DNA of 23,894 nucleotides from an uncultured Bulleidia sp. (GCA_934754415.1 CAKVIS010000028.1:1-23894); one strand, 5' to 3'; counted from the first letter of the stretch, positions 1 through 7,640 are shown. Notes: generated by a model from the letters alone, not told the origin. A program made the numbers and translations.

Positions 1-781
1 ATTGGTTGATGGACTTCAGTGGTCTTCCATTAAACAGCAGATTTGGCAGTCCACAATTGTTTACCACTGCCAATAGAGTATTTACTCCTGGATCAACTCC
101 GACCATTCTTTCATGCTTCTTTGATGGTTGAACAGTTTCTACTTCATCATCAAACACACAGGATATCTGGTAAATACCATTCATTGGGCTTACATGCACT
201 TCAATAAGTTTACCTGGTACTGATTTACCAAGACGCACTATTTCTTTTGTCTTAGGTAATGAGCAATAGTAGTTGCCTCTTTTTGTCTGATGAATTCTGC
301 ACTCCTGATTAGAAGACACAAAAGTTGTGGTTCCCTGTTTATGCTTGTACTCAGGTAACTTTGGTTTACCGTTGAATTCCCATGGTGCAACGTTCCACTT
401 CTTAACTGCTTTAAAAAAGCTGTTAAGGTCTTGTGTCACCTGCTTCAGTATGTTCTGGGCACAGTGAATTGGAAAGCCTTCAGCATAATAGTCTGGATTA
501 CAATTAAACCTCATCACATCATTCAAAAAGGTATAGCTCATAACACCAGAAGGTGGCACTTCTCTTGGATGTGTCATCCATTGCTTAGCATTCTCTACTT
601 CACTCATCACTTCAAGTTCGTTATCCGTCAGTTCGTGGATAGCTTTTTTAGAGCTTGTCATCATCTGACGTTCACGAAACAGAGCAGCATTATACAAGTT
701 GTTGGCACAGTGAGCATTATAGTCACACCATTGAAACAAAGCAGTTCCTTGCTTTACCTGTACATTCACAGAATGATACAT
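1..781 (-). CDS. tnpB: IS200/IS605-family TnpB (OrfB) RNA-guided nuclease/transposase, N-terminal part
   Basis: I read this frame directly from the minus strand. It starts at ATG 781-779 after a good AAGGAG site, runs open for 260 codons and is cut by the left window edge. The N-terminal region has the OrfB-like NLYNAALFRERQ stretch (residues 28-39). Near the cut end GVDPGVNTLL (residues 228-237) matches the RuvC-I motif, with Asp230 as the expected catalytic residue. Family members are usually about 400 residues, so the RuvC-II/III motifs, the zinc finger and the guide-RNA region at the 3' end lie outside the window. TnpB proteins are RNA-guided DNA nucleases that help IS200/IS605 elements persist. 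No tnpA is visible upstream, so this may be a tnpB-only (IS1341-like) element. The visible reading frame is unbroken. Confidence 0.88.
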   Translation of the reverse strand, partial: MYHSVNVQVKQGTALFQWCDYNAHCANNLYNAALFRERQMMTSSKKAIHELTDNELEVMSEVENAKQWMTHPREVPPSGVMSYTFLNDVMRFNCNPDYYAEGFPIHCAQNILKQVTQDLNSFFKAVKKWNVAPWEFNGKPKLPEYKHKQGTTTFVSSNQECRIHQTKRGNYYCSLPKTKEIVRLGKSVPGKLIEVHVSPMNGIYQISCVFDDEVETVQPSKKHERMVGVDPGVNTLLAVVNNCGLPNLLFNGRPLKSINQ

Positions 782-800
782 ATTCTTCTCCTTTTCCGGT

Positions 801-831
801 ATATGCTAATACCACTGGTATTATGGCATAT
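801..831. repeat. Strong hairpin in the tnpB leader
   Basis: ATATGC plus TAATACCA pairs with TGGTATTA plus GCATAT around a single C at 815, with TG 824-825 as a bulge. The 14 paired bases sit just upstream of the tnpB ribosome binding site on the minus strand. It could limit tnpB translation or be part of the element's left end. No T tract follows on either strand, so it is not a typical terminator. Confidence 0.6.
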
Positions 832-867
832 CGCCTATACTAAAAAAGTGCCAGAAAAGTAATTCAT

Positions 868-900
868 CTCACCACTTATGCACGTGCATTGAAGTGGGAG
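868..900. repeat. Subterminal palindrome of the IS200/IS605-type element (probable left end)
   Basis: CTC-A-CCACTT at 868-877 pairs with AAGTGG-GAG at 892-900, with A871 bulged. The interior 878-889 is the perfect palindrome ATGCACGTGCAT. IS200/IS605 elements carry imperfect subterminal hairpins with bulges at both ends, recognised by TnpA. The position upstream of tnpB suits a left end. The exact element boundary and the cleavage tetra- or pentanucleotide cannot be fixed from one copy. The rest of 901-1142 holds no convincing gene; it should contain the phn promoter, but I see no clear -35/-10 pair or PHO box. Confidence 0.5.
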
Positions 901-1142
901 TATTCTCGCTTGTTCAAGATAAATTCAGATGTGTTAAATATAAATGCTGCTATGGTCATGCCAATCAAAGGCAGCCATTCTTTCTTTTCCAATGTTTTCA
1001 TAGTACGCCTCACTTACGGTGAAATAGTTTACACTCCTTTTTATTTAAATGAAGCAAAAAACAGGTTAAATATTCAAAAAATTGTAAGCAAACGAAAAAA
1101 CAGGAGATATAATGATTCCGTCAAAAAAGAAAGAGGAAATTT

Positions 1143-2069
1143 ATGAAGACAAACAAACTTTTAAAAGCAGCTCTGGTTGCAGGAATGCTGATGACAACAG
1201 CATGTGGATCTGGCGAAAAAAAAGAAACCGCAGATGACAATGCAACCCCAACATCTTTAACAGTACAGTTCGTTCCTACAAATAACGACGGCTCCATGGA
1301 AGCTAAGGTAAAACCATTTGAAGAGTACTTATCTGAACAGCTTGGATGTGATGTTACAGTAACATTGGCTACTGACTATTCTACTATCGTGGAAGCTATG
1401 GCCTCCGGTAAGGTAGATATCGGTATTATGCCACCAGCTGCCTATGTACAGGCACGTGAACAGGGTGCTGCTAAAGCATTATTATCTTCTGCTTTAGGTG
1501 ACTATGATGAAAATGAACAGCCTGTTGCTGATTCTGCAGTTTCTACATTCAAAGGTGAAGTATTGGTAAAAGCAGACAGTACAATGACAAATCTTGCAGA
1601 TTTAAAGGGTAAGACAATTGCTACATTAAGTGCTAACTCTGCTTCCGGATATATTTATCCTGTTGCTGAAATGAAGGATCTTGGTATTGACCCTACAACA
1701 GACTGCACATTGATTACAGTCAATGATATTCCATCTGAAATCACAGCCGTATTAAACGGACAGGCAGATGCTGCATTTGTATTCGAAGGTGCACGTTATG
1801 TATTTAAAGGCAAGTTTGAAAACAATGATCTGTTTAAAGATCTGAAAGTTCTGTATCTGACAAAGGGAGATATTCCTAATGATGCTATTGCAGTAAATCC
1901 TTCCATGAGTACAGATTTACAGGAAAAAGTAAAAGAAGTCTTCTTAAATATGCCAAATGATGAAGCTGGTAAAGAAGCTATGGCTATGTGGAATCATACA
2001 TCTTACAGTGAAGCTGATGAAGCTGCTTATGACACAATCGAAGACTACATTGCCAAAGCAGCGGAGTAA
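1143..2069 (+). CDS. phnD: Phosphonate/phosphate-ester ABC transporter, substrate-binding lipoprotein
   Basis: This 308-residue protein has a lipoprotein signal peptide with lipobox and Cys21 (MTTAC), so it should be anchored on the outer face of the membrane. The body has the PhnD/PtxB/type-2 periplasmic-binding pattern: VQFVPTNNDGSMEAKVKPF near the start of the mature domain, then DYSTIVEAMASGKVDIGIMPPAAYV, then the second lobe SANSASGYIYPVAEM. The family binds phosphonates, phosphite or related phosphorus compounds; which one cannot be read here. The start is ATG 1143 after AGAGGAAAT. It is the first gene of a tight operon with phnC (3-bp gap) and two phnE genes. No C-P lyase genes are nearby, so the imported compound may not be a true phosphonate. 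Confidence 0.9.
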   Translation: MKTNKLLKAALVAGMLMTTACGSGEKKETADDNATPTSLTVQFVPTNNDGSMEAKVKPFEEYLSEQLGCDVTVTLATDYSTIVEAMASGKVDIGIMPPAAYVQAREQGAAKALLSSALGDYDENEQPVADSAVSTFKGEVLVKADSTMTNLADLKGKTIATLSANSASGYIYPVAEMKDLGIDPTTDCTLITVNDIPSEITAVLNGQADAAFVFEGARYVFKGKFENNDLFKDLKVLYLTKGDIPNDAIAVNPSMSTDLQEKVKEVFLNMPNDEAGKEAMAMWNHTSYSEADEAAYDTIEDYIAKAAE

Positions 2070-2072
2070 GGC

Positions 2073-2837
2073 ATGATTGAAATTAAGGACGCTTCAAAAG
2101 TTTATAAAAACGGCACAAAAGCAATGGATCATATCAGCCTGACTATCCATGATGGAGAGTATCTTTGCATCATCGGCTTATCAGGTGCAGGGAAAAGTAC
2201 ATTGTTACGCTCTATCAATCGACTGAATGAAATCTCGGAAGGTGAGATTCTGATTGATGGCAAATCTATTACAAAAGCCAATAAAAAAGAATTAAAACAG
2301 ATGCGTACACATATCGGATTGATCTCACAGCAGTTCAATCTTGTAAAAAGAAGCACTGTACAGAAAAATATCCTTTCCGGAAAGCTGGGAAGTTATGGTA
2401 CTTTCAAAAGTATCTTCGGGCTGTTTTCCAGACAGGAATATGCACTGGTGAATGAAGTACTTGCCAAAGTGGGATTATCTGAAAAACTGCACAGTCGTTG
2501 TGATGAACTTTCAGGTGGTCAGCAACAACGTGTCTGTATTGCAAGAACACTGTTTCAGGAAGCAAGCATCATCCTTGCGGATGAACCTGTAGCTTCTTTG
2601 GATCCTGTGACTTCCAACAAAGTGTTAAGTGACTTACAGATGATCAATGAAACCATGGGCAGAACGGTCATTGTAAACATTCACTCTGTGGAACTGGCTA
2701 AACATTATGCAACAAGAATTATTGGTTTACAGGATGGAAAGCTGGTATTTGACGGTACACCGGAAGAACTGACAGATGAAAAGCTGAAAGAAATCTACAA
2801 AGGTAACTTTAATCCCGGCGGGGAGTCAGCTTCATGA
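2073..2837 (+). CDS. phnC: Phosphonate/phosphate-ester ABC transporter, ATP-binding protein
   Basis: This 254-residue ABC ATPase powers the PhnDE importer on the cytoplasmic side. Walker A is GLSGAGKST (residues 35-43), the Q-loop lies at GLISQQFNLV (82-91), the signature is LSGGQQQR (146-153), and Walker B IILADE (166-171) is followed by the D-loop SLDP. The switch histidine is in NIHSVELAKHYATRI. The insert between Q-loop and signature (SGKLGSYGTFKSIFGLF) is typical of PhnC. The length is normal. The gene begins 3 bp after phnD, and its stop overlaps the first phnE start (ATGA), so translation is probably coupled. Confidence 0.94.
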   Translation: MIEIKDASKVYKNGTKAMDHISLTIHDGEYLCIIGLSGAGKSTLLRSINRLNEISEGEILIDGKSITKANKKELKQMRTHIGLISQQFNLVKRSTVQKNILSGKLGSYGTFKSIFGLFSRQEYALVNEVLAKVGLSEKLHSRCDELSGGQQQRVCIARTLFQEASIILADEPVASLDPVTSNKVLSDLQMINETMGRTVIVNIHSVELAKHYATRIIGLQDGKLVFDGTPEELTDEKLKEIYKGNFNPGGESAS

Positions 2838-3613
2838 AAATCAAAGATACAGTACACTTCAATTGGTACAAACATGCACTGGTGGTAGTACTGATCGTCT
2901 TGTGTTTTATCACTGCTTCAGACACTGTCGGAGCTGATTTCAGTGAAGTGTTCAATAACTCTCAGCAGGTACTGGTATTTTTAAACAAACTGATTCATCC
3001 GGATTTTTCCTATCTGCCAAGTCTTGTGGATCCTTTAATCAGAACATTGAAGATGTCTGTACTGGGTACTATTCTTGGTGTATGCCTTGCCATACCGTTT
3101 TCTTTCCTTGCCACAACTATTGTGACAAAGAATACAGTACTGACAGGAATTATCCGGTTTGTGTTAAATGTGATTCGTACTGTTCCGAACATGTTGTTAG
3201 CTGCTATCCTTGTATCCATGGTGGGTATCGGTGAGGCAACAGGTGTTCTGACCATTGTGATTTTCACATTTGGATTAACTGCACAGTTATTCTATGAAAC
3301 AATAGAAACGATTGATTTATCTGCTTTGGAAGCATGTGAATCTGTTGGTGCTAGTAAGCTGAAAACAGCTGTATGGGCAGTATGGCCTCAGATTATTCCA
3401 AGTGTTGTCAGTTATGGTTTCTATGCATTAGAAATCAATATCCGTTCTTCTACAGTACTTGGATATGTAGGTGCCGGTGGTATTGGTGTCATTCTGAATA
3501 CTTCTCTTGGATTGTTCAAGTATGACAGAGTATCTCTGGTTATTCTGATGATTTTCATTGTAGTTATGATTGTGGATGCACTGTCTGAATGGATAAGGAG
3601 GAAAGTCGCATGA
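2834..3613 (+). CDS. phnE: Phosphonate/phosphate-ester ABC transporter, permease 1
   Basis: This is an integral membrane permease of 259 residues. A first membrane helix lies at about residues 15-33. The transmembrane core has the EAA loop EACESVGASKLKTAVWAVWP (residues 166-185), which docks on the ATPase, and the C-terminal GYVGAGGIGVILN stretch typical of PhnE. It overlaps the end of phnC by 4 bp (ATGA). The GGAGTCAG-type ribosome site lies inside the phnC 3' end. A second, non-identical phnE follows, so the channel is probably a heterodimer; tandem phnE pairs are common in Gram-positive bacteria. Confidence 0.92.
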   Translation: MKIKDTVHFNWYKHALVVVLIVLCFITASDTVGADFSEVFNNSQQVLVFLNKLIHPDFSYLPSLVDPLIRTLKMSVLGTILGVCLAIPFSFLATTIVTKNTVLTGIIRFVLNVIRTVPNMLLAAILVSMVGIGEATGVLTIVIFTFGLTAQLFYETIETIDLSALEACESVGASKLKTAVWAVWPQIIPSVVSYGFYALEINIRSSTVLGYVGAGGIGVILNTSLGLFKYDRVSLVILMIFIVVMIVDALSEWIRRKVA

Positions 3614-4389
3614 GTATGGTAAAGAAACACTCCGGCTTATGTGTATTTCTTCTGCTTCTTGCAGTAGTCATATTCTGTGCATGGGATCTGGATTACAGTG
3701 CCTTTGTGAATTTCTCCGGAGCGAATTTTCTCTCTACGGTAAAACAGTTGTTTCATCCGGATTGGGGATATTTCTATGATGGCAGTGGAGAAGATGTATT
3801 CTCTTTAATTCTTCTGACAATTGCCATTGCTTTTGCGGGTACTGCCATTGGTACAGTACTTGCCATTCCTTTTACATTACTGGCAAGTCGTAATCTGTGG
3901 TCAAAACACAGTGCTATTCCACGTATCGGTAAAACCATTCTGGATGTTCTTCGAGCTTTCCCTGAACTGATCTATGCCATTATCTTTGTAAAGGTAGTAG
4001 GGCCGGGACCTTTTGCAGGTATGCTTGCCATAGGTGTACATCAGATTGGTATGCTTGGTAAGTTATTTGCAGAAGAAATGGAAAAGATGAATGAAGAACC
4101 TGTAGAAGCCTGCAGATCTGTAGGTGCTAACGGGGTACAGACAATGTTCTATGCACGTATTCCTCAGGTATTACCTATTTATTCTTCTTTGATCCTGAAT
4201 CATTTTGAAATTGGGGTAAGAAGTGCTTCTACGTTAGGTCTTGTAGGTGCCGGCGGTATTGGTGCACCTTTGATCTTTGCCATTCAGGCACGTAACTGGG
4301 ATAAAGTCAGTATTATTCTGCTGGCAGTCATTGTGACAGTGTATGTACTGGATATTATTACAGGTGTCATTCGTAAGAAATTACGTTAA
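3610..4389 (+). CDS. phnE: Phosphonate/phosphate-ester ABC transporter, permease 2
   Basis: This is the second PhnE permease, 259 residues, the same length as its neighbour but diverged in sequence. The EAA loop is EACRSVGANGVQTMFYARIP, and the late motif LVGAGGIGAPL matches PhnE. I chose ATG 3610 rather than the ATG at 3589. AAGGAGG at 3595-3601 is perfectly spaced for 3610, and the start overlaps the stop of permease 1 as ATGA. It should form a heteromeric channel with permease 1 and PhnC. The phosphoesterase gene follows 6 bp after its stop. Confidence 0.92.
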   Translation: MSMVKKHSGLCVFLLLLAVVIFCAWDLDYSAFVNFSGANFLSTVKQLFHPDWGYFYDGSGEDVFSLILLTIAIAFAGTAIGTVLAIPFTLLASRNLWSKHSAIPRIGKTILDVLRAFPELIYAIIFVKVVGPGPFAGMLAIGVHQIGMLGKLFAEEMEKMNEEPVEACRSVGANGVQTMFYARIPQVLPIYSSLILNHFEIGVRSASTLGLVGAGGIGAPLIFAIQARNWDKVSIILLAVIVTVYVLDIITGVIRKKLR

Positions 4390-4395
4390 GCGTAT

Positions 4396-5163
4396 ATGAA
4401 AGTACTACATATTTCAGATATTCATTACAGAAAACAGTATACAGGTGGAAATCTGTATGAAGATATGCTGCAAAAGATGGATTCTGGTTTACCAAGAGCA
4501 CAGAAGATTATCGATACACTGAAAGATCAGGTGGATGTGCTGGTGATTACAGGGGATATCTGTGATGAGGGTACACCACAGGATTACAGAACAGTGAAAT
4601 TGTGTCTGGATTCTACTGGAATTCCATATGTTGTCTGTCTTGGTAATCATGACTGTAAGAAAGCATTTTATGCAGGCTGGTATGGTGTGGATACAGATGT
4701 GCCATATATGCAGGTACAGGTACTGCAGGATATTCCGTTTATCAGTTTTGATAACAGTCAGGAAGGAAAACCAAATGGCTATATTGATGAGGAAAGACTG
4801 CAATGGTTAACAGATACTCTGCAAAAGTATCCTGGTTCTGTTGTCTTACAGCATCATCAGTTTGAAAATCTGCCAGGTATTCCTGCATTGGAAAATGGAG
4901 ACAAACTGAAACGTGTGCTGATAGAAAATGCCCCATTGGCTGTACTTACTGGCCATACACACTGGTATGCACATGGCACACTGGAAGGCATTCCTTACTT
5001 TACTGCACCATCCATCAGTTTCAGGGCAGTAAACAAGGAAGATGGTTCTGTTATCTTTTCTCAGTCTGAAGGGTATGCCATGTATGAAATTACAAAAGAA
5101 GGTGTCAAAGAACTGATACACAGTGAACATCAGGATAAACAATTAGCTGTATGGAAATTTTAG
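4396..5163 (+). CDS. Calcineurin-like metallophosphoesterase, last gene of the phn operon
   Basis: This 255-residue cytoplasmic enzyme has the full binuclear-metal signature of the calcineurin-like family: DIH (Asp8, His10), GD (53-54), GNHD (83-86), a His pair (153-154) and GHTH (186-189). It should hydrolyse a phosphomono- or phosphodiester; the fold resembles the cAMP/glycerophosphodiesterase (CpdA/GpdQ) type. The substrate is not deducible. It lies 6 bp after the second phnE with a poor ribosome site, so it is probably translated by coupling. Its place suggests it cleaves the compound the transporter imports, for example an organophosphate ester. A strong terminator starts at its stop codon. 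Its last four codons and stop are copied again at 6670-6684, beyond the ATPase gene. Confidence 0.88.
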   Translation: MKVLHISDIHYRKQYTGGNLYEDMLQKMDSGLPRAQKIIDTLKDQVDVLVITGDICDEGTPQDYRTVKLCLDSTGIPYVVCLGNHDCKKAFYAGWYGVDTDVPYMQVQVLQDIPFISFDNSQEGKPNGYIDEERLQWLTDTLQKYPGSVVLQHHQFENLPGIPALENGDKLKRVLIENAPLAVLTGHTHWYAHGTLEGIPYFTAPSISFRAVNKEDGSVIFSQSEGYAMYEITKEGVKELIHSEHQDKQLAVWKF

Positions 5164-5252
5164 AAGTCTGGATTTTCCAGACTTTTTATGTGTACAGGCA
5201 AATGAAGCGATTTTATTTTAGAAAAAGGGTAAAATTACCCAATTTCTAAAAT
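5148..5252. repeat. Left copy of a ~105 bp direct repeat flanking the ATPase gene
   Basis: This segment aligns with 6669-6774 with about eight mismatches and one 1-bp gap by hand. It holds the last four codons and stop of the phosphoesterase (V-W-K-F-stop), the terminator and palindrome A. Palindrome A (5215-5252) has outer arms ATTTTAGAAA/TTTCTAAAAT and inner arms GGGTAA/TTACCC. The matching copy lies on the far side of the ATPase gene, so the gene looks inserted or duplicated into the phosphoesterase 3' end. Confidence 0.88.
5164..5187 (+). terminator. Intrinsic terminator of the phn operon
   Basis: AAGTCTGGA pairs with TCCAGACTT around a TTT loop, followed by TTTTT. It begins directly after the phosphoesterase stop codon. 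A close copy with a longer loop ends the ATPase gene at 6685-6709. Confidence 0.93.
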
Positions 5253-5284
5253 AGAACTTGTTTTGAAATTGAACAGGTATATAC

Positions 5285-5318
5285 TTTAGAAAAAGGGTAA
5301 AATTACCTGATTTCTAAA
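5285..5318. promoter_or_regulatory. Palindrome B, probable operator or leader hairpin of the ATPase gene
   Basis: Arms TTTAGAAA (5285-5292) and TTTCTAAA (5311-5318) enclose GGGTAA (5295-5300) and TTACC (5303-5307). It is a diverged copy of palindromes A and C and ends 3 bases before the GGAGG ribosome site (5322-5326) of the ATPase gene. At this position it could be an operator, possibly for the gene's own product, or an RNA hairpin that controls translation. The role is inferred from position only. Confidence 0.65.
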
Positions 5319-5332
5319 ACTGGAGGTGTGGT

Positions 5333-6622
5333 ATGGAAATCAGAAGAGATCGTTATCTGAATAGTCTTATTCGCAAGAAAAATAACGGGATGATCAAAGT
5401 GATTACAGGTATTCGAAGAAGTGGGAAGTCATATCTGTTATTTCATTTATATTATGAGTACTTAATTGCTGGTGGTGTTCCAGAAGAAAACCTTATTACA
5501 GTGCCACTGGATGATGTGGAATATGAAGAATATTGTGATCCCCGTGCACTTTACGAATACATAAAAAATAAGATTGTGGATAAGACTCAGCAATATTATG
5601 TTTTTATTGATGAAGCACAATATGCTATTACAAAAGAAGAAATGAAAAATCAAGATAAACCAATCCGCTTATATGGTGTGTTGAATGCACTTTTAAGAAG
5701 AGAAAACGTTGATGTGTATGTGACGGGGAGTAATTCAAAATTTCTTTCTTCAGATATCATGACAGAATTCAGAGGCAGAGGAGATGAAATTCATATTTCA
5801 CCATTATCTTTTTCTGAGTTTTTTCCCGTTTGCAAAAAAGAGAAATTTGAAGCGTGGAATGAATATTTGTATTATGGTGGATTGCCACATATTTTATCGG
5901 AACCAGACAATGCATCAAAAAGTAAATATCTTGAAAGGCTGAATAAAGAGATTTATCTGCGTGATTTATATGAGAGATACGACATACGTGATCAAAACGG
6001 TATGGAGACTCTTATGCGAGTGATAGCTTCTTCTGTAGGATCACTGTCTAATGCGCAGAAAATATCTGATACTTTTAAAAGTAATGGCTCTGTATCGTTA
6101 TCCATGCCTACAATTTCAAATTATATGAAATATCTTCAGGAGAGTTTTCTTGTAGAAAAAGTGGAAAGGTATGATATCAAAGGAAGGAAATATATCAGTA
6201 CTCCATCTAAGTACTACTATACAGATCTTGGACTTAGAAACGCTCTGCTAAACTTTCGACAGTTCGAAATGACACACCTCATGGAGAATGCTATATATAA
6301 TGAATTGATTTACAGAGGGTATAGTGTGGATGTTGGTGTTGTCGAAATACGAACTGTTGAAAATGAGAAATTGTTGAAAAAGCAGCTGGAAGTTGACTTT
6401 GTAGTTAATGATGCAAGTAAGAGGTATTACATACAGTCAGCATTTGCTTTGCCGGATTGCGAAAAAATGGAGCAGGAACAGGCTTCATTAGTGAAAATAC
6501 CAGATTCTTTCAAAAAGATTATTATTGTGGGGGACAATACTCCTGTCTCTAGAAATGAAGAAGGTATTACCATCATGGGAATTTTTGATTTCTTGCTGAA
6601 TGAAAACAGTCTGGATATGTAA
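5333..6622 (+). CDS. AAA_14/DUF4143 family ATP-binding protein
   Basis: This 429-residue ATPase has Walker A GIRRSGKS (residues 26-33), Walker B FIDEAQ (91-96), a sensor-1-like TGSNS (131-135) and the FRGRGDEI arginine stretch (146-153). The C-terminal half is DUF4143-like: a winged-helix-like region near residues 220-285, then a PD-(D/E)XK-like end with LEVDFV and YYIQSA, where the usual catalytic Lys position looks replaced. The ending FKKIIIV...GIFDFLLN...SLDM is typical of this very widespread subfamily as I know it. The cellular role is not established; the family has been linked to toxin-antitoxin-like or mobile behaviour. The start is ATG 5333 with GGAGG six bases away. It is a single-gene unit with its own terminator, and the surrounding repeats suggest mobility. 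Confidence 0.88.
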   Translation: MEIRRDRYLNSLIRKKNNGMIKVITGIRRSGKSYLLFHLYYEYLIAGGVPEENLITVPLDDVEYEEYCDPRALYEYIKNKIVDKTQQYYVFIDEAQYAITKEEMKNQDKPIRLYGVLNALLRRENVDVYVTGSNSKFLSSDIMTEFRGRGDEIHISPLSFSEFFPVCKKEKFEAWNEYLYYGGLPHILSEPDNASKSKYLERLNKEIYLRDLYERYDIRDQNGMETLMRVIASSVGSLSNAQKISDTFKSNGSVSLSMPTISNYMKYLQESFLVEKVERYDIKGRKYISTPSKYYYTDLGLRNALLNFRQFEMTHLMENAIYNELIYRGYSVDVGVVEIRTVENEKLLKKQLEVDFVVNDASKRYYIQSAFALPDCEKMEQEQASLVKIPDSFKKIIIVGDNTPVSRNEEGITIMGIFDFLLNENSLDM

Positions 6623-6668
6623 AAAAGAAAAGAGCTGATGATTGTTTTACAGTATCCACTTTCATGTA

Positions 6669-6774
6669 TGTATGGAAATTTTAGAAGTCTGGTTTTGTCC
6701 AGACTTTTTATATGCACAGGTAAATGAAGCTCTTCTATTTTAGAAAAAGGGTAAAATTACCCAATTTCTAAAAT
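6669..6774. repeat. Right copy of the ~105 bp direct repeat, with palindrome C
   Basis: It matches 5148-5252 and even keeps the phosphoesterase tail codons V-W-K-F-stop at 6670-6684, although no phosphoesterase body precedes them. Palindrome C spans 6736-6775 and extends palindrome A's outer arms by one pair (TATTTTAGAAA/TTTCTAAAATA). The core of C is identical to A. Confidence 0.88.
6685..6709 (+). terminator. Intrinsic terminator after the ATPase gene
   Basis: AAGTCTGG pairs with CCAGACTT around TTTTGT, followed by a T run. It is the second copy of the phn operon terminator, carried within the direct repeat. Confidence 0.9.
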
Positions 6775-6786
6775 AACAGAGATTTT

Positions 6787-6814
6787 AAAAAAAAGACACA
6801 TGCTGTGCATATGC
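6787..6814 (-). terminator. Intrinsic terminator of the peptidase gene
   Basis: On the minus strand GCATATGC pairs with GCATGTGT (wobbles allowed) around ACA. After two more bases comes a run of eight T. It starts one base after the stop codon of the M15 peptidase. Confidence 0.75.
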
Positions 6815-6815
6815 C

Positions 6816-7640
6816 CTATTCGTATCCTCCACCAGTCTGATGGAAATATTCTTCAAAGGTTTCATCTGGAGAAACTGCATAAATAGCTGTTGCATAATCT
6901 ATGCCTACATATCTGAAATGCCATGGCTCATAGTCATAGCCTGTAATATCCTGTTTCCCTTCTGGGTATCGTAAGATAAATCCATACAGATGGGCATTGG
7001 CATATAACCACTGTCCTTCTGCAGTATCTTTAAAGCCTTTGTCCAGGTCATAGGTGCCATCCGCATTACAAAGATCTACTGCCAGACCTGTCTGATGTTC
7101 GGAATAATTACTTCTGGAAGATACAGAATCTGCATATTCCTGCCCATAAGTATTTGCATAGTAGTTCCATAACTCTTCCTGGGAATCTCTGTTACGAAAT
7201 CCTGAACCCAGCACAAGGTTGATGCCTTCCTGAGCAGCGGCATTAAACATGTTTTCCAAAGCTGTGGCAGCTTCCTGTCGTAACATCCATGTGCCGTTTC
7301 TTTCCTGTACATTTGGAATAACAAGATCAGATGGTACATACCCATCAGGCAAAGGGTGTTTTTTATTGGCTAATAACAGGATACTGTCAGTATCTGTAAA
7401 TAAACTGTCTGGATATGGGTTATCTTCAGGCTGTGCACTGACTTCAGGGGTGGAAGAAGGAACTGGCTGTGCAGTGACTTCCGGTGTAGAAGAAGCAGTG
7501 GGAACTGGTTCTGTTTTTTGTGCCGGTATGGAAAAGAAAACAATCTTTACAATACATATGGCTAATATGACAGGAATGACCACCACTAACATGAAGGCAT
7601 CCAGATTTAAACGTCTTCTTTTAAATTTTTTCATAAACAT
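6816..7640 (-). CDS. M15-family D-alanyl-D-alanine carboxypeptidase (VanY-like), membrane-anchored
   Basis: This 274-residue protein has a basic N-terminus, one membrane helix (about residues 14-38) and a Thr/Pro/Ser linker with two copies of an STPEV(T/S)AQP unit (51-71). The catalytic domain is extracytoplasmic. The zinc peptidase motifs are complete: SGFRN (146-150), SEHQTGLAVD with His182 and Asp189, and EPWHFRYVG with Glu238 and His241. Such enzymes trim the terminal D-Ala from peptidoglycan stem peptides. No vancomycin-resistance genes are nearby, so this is housekeeping wall remodelling rather than a van cluster. The ribosome site before ATG 7640 is weak; a second ATG (7634) is two codons in. 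It ends in its own terminator and is read in the same direction as the LysR gene upstream. Confidence 0.9.
   Translation of the reverse strand: MFMKKFKRRRLNLDAFMLVVVIPVILAICIVKIVFFSIPAQKTEPVPTASSTPEVTAQPVPSSTPEVSAQPEDNPYPDSLFTDTDSILLLANKKHPLPDGYVPSDLVIPNVQERNGTWMLRQEAATALENMFNAAAQEGINLVLGSGFRNRDSQEELWNYYANTYGQEYADSVSSRSNYSEHQTGLAVDLCNADGTYDLDKGFKDTAEGQWLYANAHLYGFILRYPEGKQDITGYDYEPWHFRYVGIDYATAIYAVSPDETFEEYFHQTGGGYE

Noticed and set aside
431..862. Plus-strand open frame of 143 codons
   Set aside because: It lies antisense to the 5' part of tnpB, whose frame has family motifs and a ribosome site; its sequence is an unstructured His/Ile-rich shadow.
1021..1060. A PHO box before phnD
   Set aside because: TTTACA at 1028 is a single match with no second copy 11 bp away, so phosphate-starvation control is not supported.
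889..1146. Plus-strand open frame of 85 codons before phnD
   Set aside because: It starts at TTG inside a hairpin, has no ribosome site, overlaps the phnD start and looks like promoter-region noise.
4489..5142. Several minus-strand frames across the phosphoesterase gene
   Set aside because: All are shadows of a gene with complete catalytic motifs; they have Cys/His-rich compositions typical of antisense frames.
5188..5332. Palindromes A and B as ordinary terminators
   Set aside because: No T run follows the hairpins on either strand, and a proper terminator already precedes them.
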